Assembly (NCBI GenBank): GCA_916700875.1 | Contig: CAKAKS010000066.1 | Coordinates: 18,397,990-18,461,989 of the forward strand | Length of the DNA: 64,000 bases | Origin: Sebastes aleutianus | Lineage: Eukaryota; Chordata; Actinopteri; Perciformes; Sebastidae | Direction: 5' to 3' | Part shown: piece by piece, positions 1 through 12,735 of the stretch | How positions within the stretch are numbered: position 1 is the stretch's first letter | How the letters are laid out: each line of letters begins with the position of its first letter | Notes under the pieces: model-generated | Databases searched by the model: none | What the model saw: only the letters and a program-made list of their open reading frames with translations | Told to the model about the DNA's origin: nothing | Program-made: the position numbers and the translations under genes

Positions 1-2390
1 AATTTATAGAAGCTGTAACTCTAACTGTGAGAGTAGCATGTGATCAGTCAGATCTATTTCCGTTCTTATGTCACACTTCCTCCTCAGTATTTTTAGAATC
101 ACACATTTCAGTCTTCTTGCTGTTGTGTGATAAAAACATGACTATTCTAGTTTAGTGCAGAAAAGCATTAAGATATGTGTTTCAATCCAATGTGTTATCA
201 TTATCATTATTAGTTGTTGTATTATTAGTATTAGCAACATTATAGAGAGGGCTGAGTCAGATTACTTTGAAATGTAGTCAGTTACTGAATATAAATTACA
301 TGGCAACTTGTAATTAGTAACGTTATCCATTGGATAACAAAAAAGTAATGTAATTTGAATACTTTTGGATTATTTCAAAATCAGACATTGAATCATTAAT
401 TAAAACAAATATCAGTTAAGTCACCATTAACAAAGCTGACAACCTGGCGACCTGAGAGGAGTAATTCACGTTGATATACAGTAGAACATATTCAGCTTTT
501 AGAATTGGTCAAATCCAATAACCCTACAAAAACATGCTGGTATAAACATATATTTTAAAGACGCAATCAATAATGTAATCCAGTAATCCTTGACAATGTA
601 ACTATAATCTGATTACACATGTTTTCAAATGTAATTTGATCTGATTATAGTTACGTATTTTTTTGTAATCTGATTACATAATCCATGTATAATGTAATCA
701 GTTACAACCCAACCCTAAATATAGACTCTTCATACTTCATGAGCATGTTTGTGAAAAACTCCATCAGTCATACAGTAGTTAAAAAGTTTTTTTATCTCTG
801 GTGTAGTAGTCAAAAACCACGAGTCAAACACAGGTTTACTGTCTGTGTAGGCTGCTGAGACAGTGTGTCATGGTACACCCCTGGATTATGTTCTGGGCGT
901 GTGGTTTTGTGTTCACCATGTGAGTGTGCATCCCAGTGGAGTATTACAAGTTGAGAAGTCTTGCTCAAGAAAAAAGAGACAGCAGATTGAACAGGAATTC
1001 TTATCTGCAGTAACTTTTTTCACAGTAGAGGAAGAATGACGTCAAGTTTCGTACTCTTTCTCTTAAACTTTGTACCTTATCTGTGTGCTGGCAGCTGTGT
1101 GACTCACTGCTTTTCCCTCACCCACACATTATTTTGAATTTTGACTCTAATACATTCATTACGTCTTTTACATTTTCAATTCCTTTTCATCATTAGATTT
1201 GATCATTGGGGTTTTTTTTCACTCTATGCCTCAACTTTCTGGGTTCGCAAATAAAATAAACCTCAGTTTAACCATTAACTGAGCTTTAGGACGGCAGACT
1301 GAGGGGACACCTTGTCAGAACAGCCGATGGGTCTTATCCATAAATGTCCTGTCACTGTGGATGTGTGTCCACTCATTAATGCTTCCTGGCCCCAGCTGGG
1401 GCTTCAAGCTCCAGAGACCACCCTTGTCTCGGTGTTGTGACTTTTTAGTCGTAACGAGAGGTCGCGCCAAGCTGACATTCTCCTAATTGGCTGTGGCGGT
1501 GGAGGTTGAAGAGCGTCTCAGTGGGTACACTCAGAGAGCTCCTGGAGGGGGCAGGTCATTGCTTGCATCATCACTTACCTTCCTTCCTGGGCTTAGACTG
1601 CATTACCTGCTGCTGAATTGCTTTTTGTCCGACTATCGCTAATTAGGCCCATAAAAAGGTCTTGCTCTTTTCTTATGCGTTTATGTACATAACTACCAAG
1701 TGGAATAGTGTAGTGGGCTACAGTATGACCAGTGTCTTTAGTAACTAAGGTCTAACTGATGGTATGGCGACATCTAGAGGTCATTGCAGGTGATTGTTTT
1801 TTGGAACTCTGGTTTGGCACTTTTGCCCCACTATAAAACATGGTTCATATATTGTTTCACCCTAATGTTTAACATGTTTAACTGTGCATGTCTGGAGTGG
1901 TCCAGTCATCACTAATAATCACTAACTTTAGTACATCTATAGGTGTCCTATGTTCATATATTTTATTTTATTATAGGAGCATAATCTGCATAATGAGATG
2001 CACTGTTTTAGGAGAACATTGATAGTCAGTCAGTGTGTCCTGCTGTGTGCTTTGGGGGTCTTTAGCGTAAGCCACATTGCTCACATCACTAGCCCCCAGA
2101 CGGCGCTTTCATCTGAGCCTATAGATCAAAGAGAATGTAACCAGAACAGCATGTCCTCTGCCCTTTACCTCCACATACCCACTGCACTGCTTTCTTTGAG
2201 ATTACTGCACCCCATCCCATTTCTAGCCATTACAATTACAGTAATATAGCTTATATGAATGTGCCAACATTTTGTGTCAAATTGTGATGAATATGAACGC
2301 CTATATTAAGTCCATTAATTCCCATGTTGGTTTTCAGTCCTTCAGTACTCATGATTTTTTTTTTTTTGTGCTTCCTCTGTCTTTTTCCAG
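1..2390 (+). other. Intron of the rhobtb gene (3' part), no coding exon seen
   Basis: The first recognisable rhobtb exon begins at 2391 directly after a pyrimidine tract and AG, and it starts in the middle of the second BTB domain, so the DNA before it is intron. I looked for the preceding RhoBTB exon (GTPase domain, first BTB domain, start of the second BTB domain) and saw nothing that translates into it. A repeat-like AT-rich block lies at about 246-716; the rest is unremarkable single-copy-looking sequence. Confidence 0.6.
246..716. repeat. Dispersed fish repeat rich in GTAATC/GATTAC motifs
   Basis: The block is AT-rich and repeats variants of TAATCTGATTAC in both orientations, with a GTAATCAGTTAC motif close to the right end just before ACCCAACCCTA. 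Interspersed repeats of this appearance, ending in GTAATC...ACCCAACCC, are common in fish genomes; that assignment is from memory and the superfamily is uncertain. It lies in rhobtb intron sequence. Confidence 0.4.
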
Positions 2391-2541
2391 GTATCCATTC
2401 CTAACACCAGTACAGCCTGTATGCGCGGGGTGCTGGAGTTCCTGTACTGCGGTCTGCTGACACCTTGTCCTGGTCTGGAGCCCATGGAACTTATTATTCT
2501 CGCCAACCGCCTGTGTTTGCCACGCCTTGTCGCCCTCACAG
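2391..2541 (+). CDS. rhobtb-like: rhobtb exon: second BTB domain, C-terminal half
   Basis: The acceptor is a long T-rich tract ending CTTTTTCCAG and the donor is ACAG|GTAAAG. The exon is 151 nt, entered in phase 0 and left in phase 1. It encodes VSIPNTSTAC... through LCLPRLVALT, the classic end of the RhoBTB second BTB fold. Confidence 0.9.
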
Positions 2542-4022
2542 GTAAAGACTCTCTCTGCAGTGTTAGAAATGTTGAACTATTCACTTGTTCTGACTATATG
2601 TGGCAGAATATGGGTTTGATAGAGCTTTATCTGCATACAAACTGCCTTAAAACAGTTTTATTGACATGATTATGTTCATGTTGTGTATCTTCAGAACAGC
2701 ACGCCGTGGATGAGCTTCTCCAGTCGTCAGCGAAAGGAGGTGACATTGACGGACAAGTGTTGGCTTACCTCGAGCTTGCACAGGTCCGTCTTTGCAAAAC
2801 TGTCCTTTTAAATAATACATTTATAATTTATTAAGGACTAATTCTAAGTTGTATCTGTTAATTTTGTGTCTTGGGTTCTTCTTTCACAGCTGTAATAACT
2901 CATTTCTCCTCTGTTTTTTTTTCTTTTTTCGTTTGCAGTTCCACAATGGCAAGCAACTATCAGCTTGGTGTCTCCACCACATCTGCACTAATTATAACAG
3001 CATCTGCCGCAAGTTTCCCAAAGACATGAAGGTCATGTCTCCAGGTAAAGGCACCACCTCGCCTCTCTTGGCCCCGATAATATGCCTCTCCCAAACCCCT
3101 TTCATACATGCAGCTTTCCCCTCTCAGTAAAACTCCTACAAAGTTTGCTTTGCAGTGCTTGTTTGAACAAAAGTACGTTTTTCTGGGTTAAGCACACTGC
3201 TAAGGAATTATAGCATGCTGTGACTTGTTCATAGCAGGCATTTGGTTGGAGTGGGAGAGCTGGAGTTTTGTCTGGAAAAACACTGATGCAAGGAAGCTAA
3301 AAATACTAGCAGGAGAAACAGATGAGCCACTCATGAGCTGTTTTGGTCTTGCATCAGGTATATTATGGGCAACATCCAAGTGTCCAAAGCGTCTCGAGAT
3401 AACTTTTGTTATGATTTGACGCTATATAAAAATAATTATTGATAATAATAATTGAATCCATCCTTACATTTCATGAAAGTGTGAATACATTTTACATAAA
3501 TTTGATAAATAGTAGGTAGTAGGTTGTAATGTGACCACAGGGAAGCACAACCATTGCTAGAAAGTTAAACACTTGATCTCATGGGTTTTATACGTAAAGG
3601 AATCATTAGTGACGTTGCCTCGTTCATTTGTCCTTGCACCTTTATATAGCTGTCGGTTGTTTCCTTGTGTCACCTTTTTCATGACATTATTATTTCACAA
3701 TCCCTCACTGTGCAACAGCTATTTTCTTTGTTGATTCTTCCTGTTGTAACTGCATCAGTGAATATCTGAAATGACACCTGAAATCTTTCAAGTCTTTCTT
3801 TTTTGACATTTGAAATGTTTCATCTTCGTCCCTCTCTGTGTAGACAACCAGAGGCACTTTGAGAAGCAGCGCTGGCCTCCCGTGTGGTTCCTAAAGGAAG
3901 AGGACCGCTACCTGCGCTCTCAGAAGGAGCGCGAGCGCGAGGAGGAGATCTTGCGCAAGCAGCACACCAAACGGGGCTGGTGTTTCTGGAGACACCCGTC
4001 CTCCTCTCCGCACGTCTCCTAA
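2391..4022 (+). CDS. rhobtb-like: RhoBTB-family protein, C-terminal 174 residues (5' part outside the window)
   Basis: Four exons, 2391-2541, 2695-2783, 2939-3044 and 3844-4022, join in frame (phases 0, 1, 0, 1) into 174 codons ending in TAA at 4020-4022; all introns are GT-AG. RhoBTB proteins are atypical Rho GTPases with two BTB domains that act as CUL3 ubiquitin-ligase adaptors. Seen here are the C-terminal part of BTB domain 2 (VLEFLYCGLL, ELIILANRLCLPRLVALTEQ), the following helical region (LAYLELAQFHN, WCLHHICTNYNS) and the basic tail (RWPPVWFLKEEDRY, then GWCFW before the stop). The GTPase domain is upstream of the window. The tail mixes RHOBTB1-like residues (EQHAV, DNQ, WCFW) with RHOBTB2-like ones (CRKFPKDMK.MSP), so the paralogue is not settled: rhobtb2, a teleost duplicate, or the fish rhobtb4 lineage are all possible. 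RHOBTB3 is unlikely. Family assignment is very secure; the paralogue number is not. Confidence 0.93.
2695..2783 (+). CDS. rhobtb-like: rhobtb exon: post-BTB helical segment
   Basis: This 89-nt exon (acceptor ATCTTCAG, donor CAG|GTCCGT) encodes EQHAVDELLQ...IDGQVLAYLELAQ, a segment strongly conserved in RHOBTB1 and RHOBTB2. The run between EL and IDG is the most divergent part. Confidence 0.9.
2939..3044 (+). CDS. rhobtb-like: rhobtb exon: WCLHHICTNYNS segment
   Basis: This 106-nt exon (acceptor GTTTGCAG, donor CCAG|GTAAAG) encodes FHNGKQLSAWCLHHICTNYN followed by SICRKFPKDMKVMSP. The CRKFP.DMK.MSP block resembles RHOBTB2 rather than RHOBTB1. Confidence 0.92.
3844..4022 (+). CDS. rhobtb-like: rhobtb last exon: conserved tail and stop
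   Basis: The acceptor is TCTGTGTAG at 3843. The 179-nt exon encodes the RWPPVWFLKEEDRY core, a highly charged helix (KEREREEEILRKQ) and a short tail with GWCFW, ending in HVS and TAA. The tail has no CAAX-type lipidation motif, in line with RHOBTB1/2. Confidence 0.93.
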
Positions 4023-7000
4023 AGAGGTTTCCTCCACCGGCTTCTTCTTCATCCTGACCTGGGTCGTCCCACCCAGGATAACTAACCCCCCCCCCCTGTT
4101 ACACGTATAGAGGAGCTCCTCTATCAAGTGGAGAAATGACTTATCAGTGCTACTACGCCTGAATGTCAGCATGTTTGGGGGAATGTATGTGCCTCTTTAT
4201 AATTGTGGGTGACTTCATGAGTGCATTTGGGTATGCCTGTGTGGACTTAACTGAAGGGTATGTGCGTGGACGTGAGTGTATGTTTGCAGTTGGTGTGATT
4301 GAGTGATGCTTCCGAGTTGAGTGCTTCCCAGACGCCCTGATCTTTTAGGGCCTGCAGCGTCGCAGTGCAGCCCCCTCGTCCCATCCACAAGAGCTCTGTC
4401 CCTCCACCAGCACTCACAGTGTCCCAGCCTTTGAGTGATTGGACTGGGAGCAAGGGCTCTCTATCTCTCTCAGTCTCCTTCCTTCACATTGACCTTAATG
4501 ACTATTACACATTGACCACTGCAGCTCCTCTCGGGGAGCTTACCTCTGCCTTCACTTCTACGCAGACTGTTAGCTCGCACACACAGACCCATCCCTCTAA
4601 AAACCAGCACTGGATTCCCAGGAACTGATACTTAACAATGTCATTATTTTGATATTATTTGACCTTTTTCTATATATTTTTTTTTGCGCCTTCTAAGACA
4701 CTCTTATCAGGGGAAATGGCGCACACTACACCCAGGAAGTGTTGAGATTGCCATTGCAACGATGGGACTGTTAATCTAGAGCCCAGGATTGGGTGTAAGG
4801 GTTACCTTAAAACCGTTTGCAAGTTGGGATGCTCCAGTCGGGAGGCTTGATCCTAACTATTAGCCTCCAGTCTAGTAATGAAGTGGTCCTTGGTGTGCAT
4901 CATCCACCCCCTGCACCTCCCACCCCCTCCTCCTGCACACCACACGTGCAAAAGCAAAACACAGTTGGAGTTGGATTCACCAATCTGCACCTCAGAGACA
5001 TTTAAAGTGACCACTCTGCAGCAACGATGGGGTAAAGAGGGCTAGCCTTACTTGATACCTCTGCCATTGAGGAATGATGGATGCAGTATTAAACAAAAGA
5101 TGCGCTTGTAACGTCCATGACCACTCGGTTGCATTATAGCACCTCAGCCAGCCTGCCTTTACACCCCTACACCACTAGGGGCAGCACCGCTCAGGGCCCC
5201 GGCACTAAACCTTCACACTAACTAACATTAGTTGTTGTGCCTGTGATTGCTTCACTCTCGTTTTCAGTTATTAAGATCAGTATAACTTCAATCCATGCAG
5301 TGTTAGGAGAAAGCACAGTGTTATTAGTGTATTGAAAAGCGGACTGTACCTGATTTTCACCTAATTCTGAATACCAAAGCTGTGACTCTTCTGATCTCTC
5401 TCTTCCTCACTTTCTTCATTTCTGCTTCCCTGCTTCCTGAATTGGTAAGAGGGGGTGGAGGAGAAAAGAGGAAGTAGTAGGAAGTGTGATATGATATTTG
5501 AGTCCCTCCTCGTTTTCAGTCTGTGGTGTCGGGAGAGAAGTGTCACCGCTGGACATTGCCTTCCATTCCTCTGGCTGGAATTGAAAATGGTGCTTAAGAC
5601 ACAATAAGACAGTGTCCACATGAACACAGAGGCACACATTTATGTTCACAGTTAAAGCGTCTGTTTAGCCGTTTAGTGTTTACCTGCGATGAACGTGCAG
5701 AGTATTAATGATGGTATTCAAATTTGACACATTTTTTTAAATTTGTTTTCTGCGTATTCTGCTAACAGTCTGTAAGAGGTCGTAATAGGTCAATGATTTT
5801 AAGAATGTGTAGATTTCTGATTTTACATACAGTGGTTACAACTTTGTAAAAACTGCTTCCTTGTTAACCAGGAAAATCACTTTAGATTGAATTTGCAATC
5901 CTGAGTGTCGTCTCAAAGGATTCGATGTATGTGAGAGCAAATCTGATTTCCTTGTCAAGGGTGCTAATTTTGTTGGGCTTTCGCACTGAATGTGAAAACG
6001 AGACTTTGTGGTTTTCTATTAGCACGTTTGTTCTATTTGTGGGTTTGCGCCCCTCAGCTTTACCCAGGCACCTGCAGGAAATAGATGGATTGTGTGAGAC
6101 ACGTGGCGCGTGCTGCCGTTCCTCCACGGGGCGGCGCATTAAAGTCATTGTCGGCTACCGAAATAGAATTCAGACGGGATCTCACGAGACCCAAGTGTGA
6201 ATTGAGCTGATTCCTCTCTGAAAAAGAGTGAAAGTGGAGTAAAAGTGAACAAGCATTACGTGCAGCCTACATAATTTGGAATTACTCCACGGATGTTTCA
6301 AACCCATCCCAGTGCGGTGCTTTGGGAGTTTAGAATCAAGACCCAAAGGGGAGAAAGTTGTTTTTTGATGGACTTCCATGGCCTCCTTTTAGTTCCCCAT
6401 AGAAGAGATGGCCATTAGATTTGTCTTACTGATGGTTGGTATGACCCATTAAGCCTCTGCTCTTGGTCCGTGTGCCTTATAGTTGGACAAAACGAAAAAC
6501 TAGATTGGGATTTTAGCAACATCCTGCAGACAGGTTCTGCATGATGGACACAGTAGATAACGGCCATGATCGTGTTAGAACTGTAAAATGGATTATGGTG
6601 TTGCTTTATGCACTCTCAACCATTATCCTTTTGAGCCAATTGGAGTCATGCCTGTGGAGAATCTTTAAGCCTGCTGCTTGTTTTTATGCAGACAAACGGC
6701 CTTAAATGAAACACTTTGTAGGGTGTAGTACAGTAGGTTGGTCTAATCACACGGCCTTTGATTAGTATGTTTTCTAGAGTGGTGATTATTTGGATGTAGA
6801 AGTACTCACACCGTGGTTGGAAATCTCCACCGACCAGGTGATTGAGAGGTAGCGATTAAATTGACTAACAGGTTGATTCCTGTACTGTAACTTCAGAACC
6901 ACTGACTTTGAGAAAGCAAAGCTTTTTAGCAAGCACTGGCTGGCCTGTGTGCTGGGAGAGTGCAACCATTGTTGAAACGTGGTTCATTTGCATGGTGGCC

Positions 7001-7310
7001 TAACTTTGTCATTATAATGACACTTTGGTGTTGGAATGCACTTTCTTTTTTTTCTTTTTTTTGTCTATACCTTTCTTTGCTTAGCATGAATTGTTCCTTA
7101 TGTAAGATTGTTTTTAAACCTGATGATTGTAGCACACACTTAAGTCTTTCAGAATTTTCCCACAACGTGCTCAGCGACGAGCTGAATAACACGACTCGTC
7201 CAGCTTCTTGTTTAACGTCTATAGTTGGCACTGAAACCCCACAGTAGCTCTCTTCTTCTTCTTGCTATGTGGCTTTATGCACAACTCAGTTTTACTAAAT
7301 AAACTCAGCA
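4023..7310 (+). other. rhobtb 3' UTR and flank; end not resolved
   Basis: No coding exon is seen. The rhobtb stop is followed by a C-run (about 4087-4097) and ordinary non-coding sequence. The first canonical AATAAA I can find is at 7298-7303; an ATTAAA variant is near 5088. Either could end the transcript, so the 3' UTR length is unknown (about 1.1 to 3.3 kb). Confidence 0.35.
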
Positions 7311-8226
7311 CAGCTCGAGGTAGCATCGCTAATTCTACAACTTTAAATAATATGCTGGGACATTTGCTTGAAAAAAGGAATGCAGAATATGTCCTGTTTA
7401 TGCTGTTACTGTAGTTACTACAATCAATCAAGCTTAATCTTGTGATTTTTAAGATATTGGGTTCAGGGTATAAATCATATAAAGCTAAATTTAAATCAAG
7501 TATTGTAATGCATATATTTTGAGAATGTCCTAAATGGCTGAAAGCCAAGTGTAATGTTTGGGTTCAGCCTTTACTGTGTGTAATGACAGAGGAAGTGGTT
7601 AAAGCATGATGCATGTTTCTGGTCTGGGTTTAGACAGAGCCTATCTGGGGTCACTTGGTATGCATATGGGGTGGTGGGAAATTTCTAAAACTGAAATAAT
7701 AATATTTAATAAGTTAAATACTGTCAGCTGTCATAATCGCTATAATATTTATTTGGATATTTGAACCTCCAGTTCATGACAAATTGTCTCTAATTATTGG
7801 TGTAAACTCAGAATTGTGGGAAAAAGAAATATAGTCATGGACCAGAAAAGGTTGAGAAACCCTATACAGATAATTGTTAGCTAATTCAGCCCTTAATATT
7901 TGCTCCACAGTGACCCCTACAGGCCAAAAAACACATTCTGCTGTAGGATGGATTTTCTTGTTCTATCTTATCACATCCCTTTTTACTGTCACATCCTCTC
8001 ATTTATTTTAAGTGGAGCTTTTCTTCCTTCTTAGCAGGCCTGACCTTCCTTGTTTAAATGTGAGGCCGAGTGACTGAGAAGAGAACACCTTGTTTTTTTA
8101 GTCTTCGGTGTCTCCTTTCCTGTGCCTTCAGTGAAATGTCACTCTTTTGGCTCCGTACAGGCTGGCGGCACTGACTGCACCTGCAGCCTTCTGGGCATAA
8201 AAATAACGTTGATTAACTAAGCCAAG

Positions 8227-8228
<2 letters not shown>

Positions 8229-8259
<31 letters not shown>
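8229..8259. repeat. (CA)n microsatellite
   Basis: An uninterrupted CA dinucleotide tract of about 15 units in intergenic DNA. Confidence 0.95.
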
Positions 8260-8262
<3 letters not shown>

Positions 8263-9361
8263 GTGAGCACAGAAATACAAGTAGGCAGCTTTCTTTAATG
8301 TACAGTATCTTAGCATAGTTAACTGGCTATTTGGTTCACAGCGTTAACTGCCTATGATAAAACAGATATGGAGCTTTACAATATCATCTATGCTAAAGCG
8401 ACTTAAATTATGAAATGACCAAGAAACCCAGCAAACCAGCAGTTTTAAAAAAAATAAAAAATGTTTTTGCACTCTTTCAGGTGCCTGCACTTTCTATTAT
8501 GTAGCCTAATACAACTTTTTTGATAAGTATGCGCTAAGTCTTTATATTTACCAGTTTTCTTGATCAAAATTAAAATATCTTTTCCACTTTCTCGTTTCTC
8601 TCTAAGCCAAATTCAATAGTATCGCTTCCACTATTTAGCTGCAATGCACTATGTTGCAATCATGCATTAAGTCAGTGTATTCTAAGTTGGGGAACAGCAT
8701 CTGTGGACTACTGGCTGGATATTAGCTGTGACAACTATATATATTATGCTTTAATGAAGATAGTTGTTATCCAAAGTACAGTACAGTGTTGTAAATTTAA
8801 GTCCCAGCTGGAATTAACCTCTCACCTTATAACTGCTCACCACTGTATTTACTAAGCTGGTGTATACGTAGGACTGTATGCACAGAGAGGCCCAGGACAG
8901 GGAGAGTGTTTATATAGACATACATGGTGTGATTAACCCCTGGTCTATACTGTCATTTTTTAAGTGGATCGTATATACTGTATAGTATTGTTATGCACTT
9001 TTGTTTCCATTGACTCATATTATGAGTTTTATTAACATTTACTGCTCATGTTATTGTGTGTATTACAGTAAAAGGCAAAAGAAAGAGCACACCACACTCA
9101 CAAACTATTAAGGGCTTTCAAGAAAAAATACACAACAATCAGAATGTTTTGCTGCTGTTGCAAAAAAAAAAAAAGTTTTGAAACTAAAAATTTGTAATAT
9201 TTTTTGAACCACTGTGATTTGTACAAAATTTAAAAAAAAAAGTAGAAAAAAGTTTTATCCTTTTTTCGCCATTTCAGTATTTTGATGTTTGACATGGATT
9301 TTATTAAAACTGTTAATCTTTTCAACTTGTCTCGAGTGTTTGTTATTGTGTGTTTTTCTGT

Positions 9362-9835
9362 ATAAGGGCGTCAAATACCGACGTTTTGTCTCAGCGGTCA
9401 GCGTTCGATACCTGCACAAGGCACCCTTTAGCGTCGGTATGCAACACACCGGGCTTTCCATTAACTACAATGTAAACCCGTCCGCGGCAACAGTAAATGC
9501 TCAGGGCGGTAGGGGAGGTGGATGAGTCCAACAACACATGGCTTTCATCCAGGAGACTGCTGTTTGGGTCCGTGGGTTAAGTTTCATTTTCAGTTTATAA
9601 TCAGCTGATCGTTCATGTCCCATGTTCACAACGTCAAGTCACATTTTTACTGTACAAATGTAGTAATTTTAAGCCCAACCATGTTGTTTTTCTCCTAAAC
9701 CTAACTAAGTGGTATTGTTGCCTAAACCTAAGCAAGTGTTTTTGTTTAATTCACATTAAGCACGTGTTTACTGCGACCAAAAACTGACGCCAAGGGGTCT
9801 GACAAAGCATCAGTGTGTGACGAGTGGGGTGAGCA
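9362..9835 (+). repeat. Dispersed repeat, family shared with 53096-53575
   Basis: The whole block, from GGGCGTCAAATACCGACG to the region of GGGGTCTGACAAAGC, matches the reverse complement of 53096-53575 with many substitutions. Shared words include CCGGGCTTTCCATTAACTAC, AAGCACGTGTTTACTGCGAC and the internal TCCTAAACCTAACTA module. No coding capacity is seen. It looks like a non-autonomous mobile element; I saw no clear terminal inverted repeat. Confidence 0.75.
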
Positions 9836-12295
9836 TATATTGGTATAATTCATAGACTTTTCTGATATCTAAGTTCGTTGTTCCACTTAATGTTACTCAA
9901 TTTCAAGATGCAAATAAATTGCAAAAGGATAGTCAATTAGATTTAAATCATTAAGGAGAAAATATGTAATATATATATATACAAATTTATTCAATAACAT
10001 TTGAAAAAAAATCTATATTCCATATAAATATTCTTTGTTGTGAATGTAAACTGAGTTTCAGTACATTCATGTAATGATGGATTTTGTCCACCAGGTGACC
10101 CACTATATTGTTGAAAATTAATTTTAACAAGTCGACATAATAAAGTGTCCAAGAAAGAAAGAAAGCCAAAAACATTCTTTCTGTTTTTCTTTCGTCTTTC
10201 TCAACCCTTTGTCTCACACAATGCAAACAAACTTCCAACCACTGCAAGTTTGATGCAGCTGCACCACCTAGTGGAAAAAAAACAACTGTGCAAACTTAAT
10301 GTGTGAGATAAGGAAAAATATTTTTACATGGAGTAGGTTGAACAGTATCAGATATGCCAAGCTGGTTTTTCAGTTTGAATGAAAGCCTTTATTGCACCTC
10401 CTTCAGTGTCTTACACAAATATGCAGGCAAACAATCTTTTTAGTTTGTTTTTTGTGATTAAAAATACAAAACAAAACACATATCATACAGGATTGAAGGT
10501 AGGCATTGCAACCCTGGGTCCTACAGGCACAGGTCAGGTCAGGATTCTTTGAATGATTCGCAAGACCCAGAGTCAGGCTGGGGCCCTCAGACCAGAGATA
10601 TTTACTGTTTCAGGGCCGCGACTGAGCTGCTGTCAGGAGTACCCTGCATTAACTCATATTGAGCAGCTCACTGAAATATGCATGCCTATGTCTCATCATT
10701 CATGCTTTATTTGTTCAGTCCCAATATTAAAAGCTGTCTTCGCAAACCACCAGCCATCTTACATACGTATATTTCTTTTATATTCTTTTGACATTTTCTT
10801 GAAACTTCTTTGGATGAAAGAGGGCCTGAATCAGCAACTCTCATCCAGTGGCTTTCCAGGAGCACATACATAATCAACATCAATATGCTGCGAGCTGAGA
10901 CTTTTAATAGTGTGGTAAGGGATCCCAGAAAGCCACAGAAACATGAAGGGGGAGTGGGCCGAGTGTTGCCATGGGGATGTTTAGTGATGTGGCTGATGAT
11001 GAGTAACTTTAGAAGAGTGATGAGGGAAGGTGGCGGTTGCGGGTAGTGGAACATGTGTGTCCATATCTTGACGTGTGTGTGTCTGCATGTATGTTTTACA
11101 ATCAGACTCTTATAGGAAAACACACCAGTACCATGAAACTCTTTACAACCGATGACGTACAGTCGTTTTTCTAGTAAACGGAGGAATTTACTAGCGTGCG
11201 CTTTGCAGCAGAGAGAGACATCAGCGTCATCCATGGTCACGAGCGTCGGTTTGAACCCTGATTACAGACCTTTAACTGCGTCAGCTGTTTGATCCGTGGG
11301 CTGTGCACAAGTTTCCCACCGACCTTGCCCCTGCTCTCGCACCGCAGCCTCGTAGAACACAGCTCGAGAGTCACAGACGCACGCTGACATCACCAACATC
11401 TGGCTCTCATTTTCCAGGGTTCCCTCGGGAGCAGATAAGAAGATCTGAATTTGAGAGCAAGAGACAAAACACTGTCTTTAGATGAGCATATGGGACTCTT
11501 CATGGACCATACAGGTATGATAGAAGCTGAAATAATCAGATACTGTGGAGGAATCTTGAGTTTCAAGGCTTTCAAGGATACAATAACACACACACACAAG
11601 CACGCACGTGCCATGGACATTTTATAAAAAGTGTCCCAAGAAGTAATACCAAACGTACAAAGGAAAGGAGGTCCATTGCTTGAGGAGTGACAGACACATT
11701 CCTCTGTATATTTCACCCTCCTCCAAGTGTCATCTCATCTACATGTTGTTGGTCCAGACCTCCCCAAGGTCTGCTCCATAAACAAAACTGTCTGCCCCCC
11801 CACACACCTTTAAATCAGGGCCTCTCAAAGCAAAGTTTATGAACACTTTATCATCCTGACACCACGGCCTAATTTAAGGCCTGTTTTGTACGGAAAAGCA
11901 GACGTGGATCTTTTTTTTTTTTAACAGAGATTTGTAGACTCTTTTTATTTCCGCGTAGCGCTGCCGTTTGTTTATGCCTGTCATATTTCACCAAAGCAAG
12001 GCAACATCGAAACCGTGAGGAAGTCAAGCACTTAATGTTTATCCAGTTTGACTGAGTAAATGGGAGACAAAGTGAAGTGAGAAGGAAGCAGCTGTTTCTC
12101 GGTATGTGTGTTTGTGTTTACGGAGGTAAGAAGGTGATTTAAAATGGCACACGGCTCAGGCATGCACACTGACACTCACACACTCCTGTACACACACTGA
12201 GGCTCAAGGGGAAGATATCTCAAGTTTGTTGTGAGGGCGCATAGCTGAGCAGTGACTTCACCTGGAGGCCTGATGAGAAGACACCCAGATCACAG

Positions 12296-12298
<3 letters not shown>

Positions 12299-12326
<28 letters not shown>
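12299..12326. repeat. (CT)n microsatellite
   Basis: A CT dinucleotide tract of about 14 units in intergenic DNA. Confidence 0.9.
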
Positions 12327-12330
<4 letters not shown>

Positions 12331-12735
12331 TTTCTTTCTCTTTTGAACAAGTGCCGTTTGTTTCCAACTTTGCCACATATCTCTGATGTTTCCTTCTCCT
12401 ATCACGCCTGTCTGCCACCTGAATCGATCTTGATTGTTTACAATGCTAAGTCATGGTGTAGTTGGCCCCCAGCTGCTGGTATGTTTGTGAATTCCACCAC
12501 ATCGTATCACTAGTGACTAACTTCTACTCAGTTGTATCATCTCCACTTGTGAGCCTCTCCCACATCCACCTCATTATCTTCTTCTAGGAAAGCAATAACA
12601 TAACTCCTCCACTGAGCTCAGCGTTACCGTGACAGGAGGAGGGGAGACAGAGAAAATGTCTTCAGTCTGCTGAAGCAAAACACACATGTATTCTCTCATT
12701 GAAACAATAAGTAATGTAGTAAACTAAAAACGGAC

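Larger units (their letters stand above)
7311..12735. other. Intergenic DNA, no gene recognised
   Basis: The open frames here are short and show no family signature, including the 177-codon frame on the minus strand at 10707-11240. The stretch holds a CA microsatellite (8229-8259), a dispersed repeat (9362-9835) and a CT run (12299-12326). Around 11160-11450 the DNA is more GC-rich and CpG-containing, but nothing there identifies a promoter or exon. Confidence 0.5.

Noticed and set aside
1998..2249. Open frame just before the first rhobtb exon
   Set aside because: It does not resemble the RhoBTB exon that should precede 2391 and has no splice donor joining it in frame.
3508..3532. A 14-base match to the let-7 microRNA core (GGTAGTAGGTTGTA)
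   Set aside because: The flanks do not fold: no complementary arm resembling let-7* lies within 100 bases on either side, so this is a chance match in intron DNA.
10707..11240. 177-codon open frame on the minus strand
   Set aside because: No recognisable domain, no splice context, and it spans ordinary intergenic DNA; length alone is not evidence.
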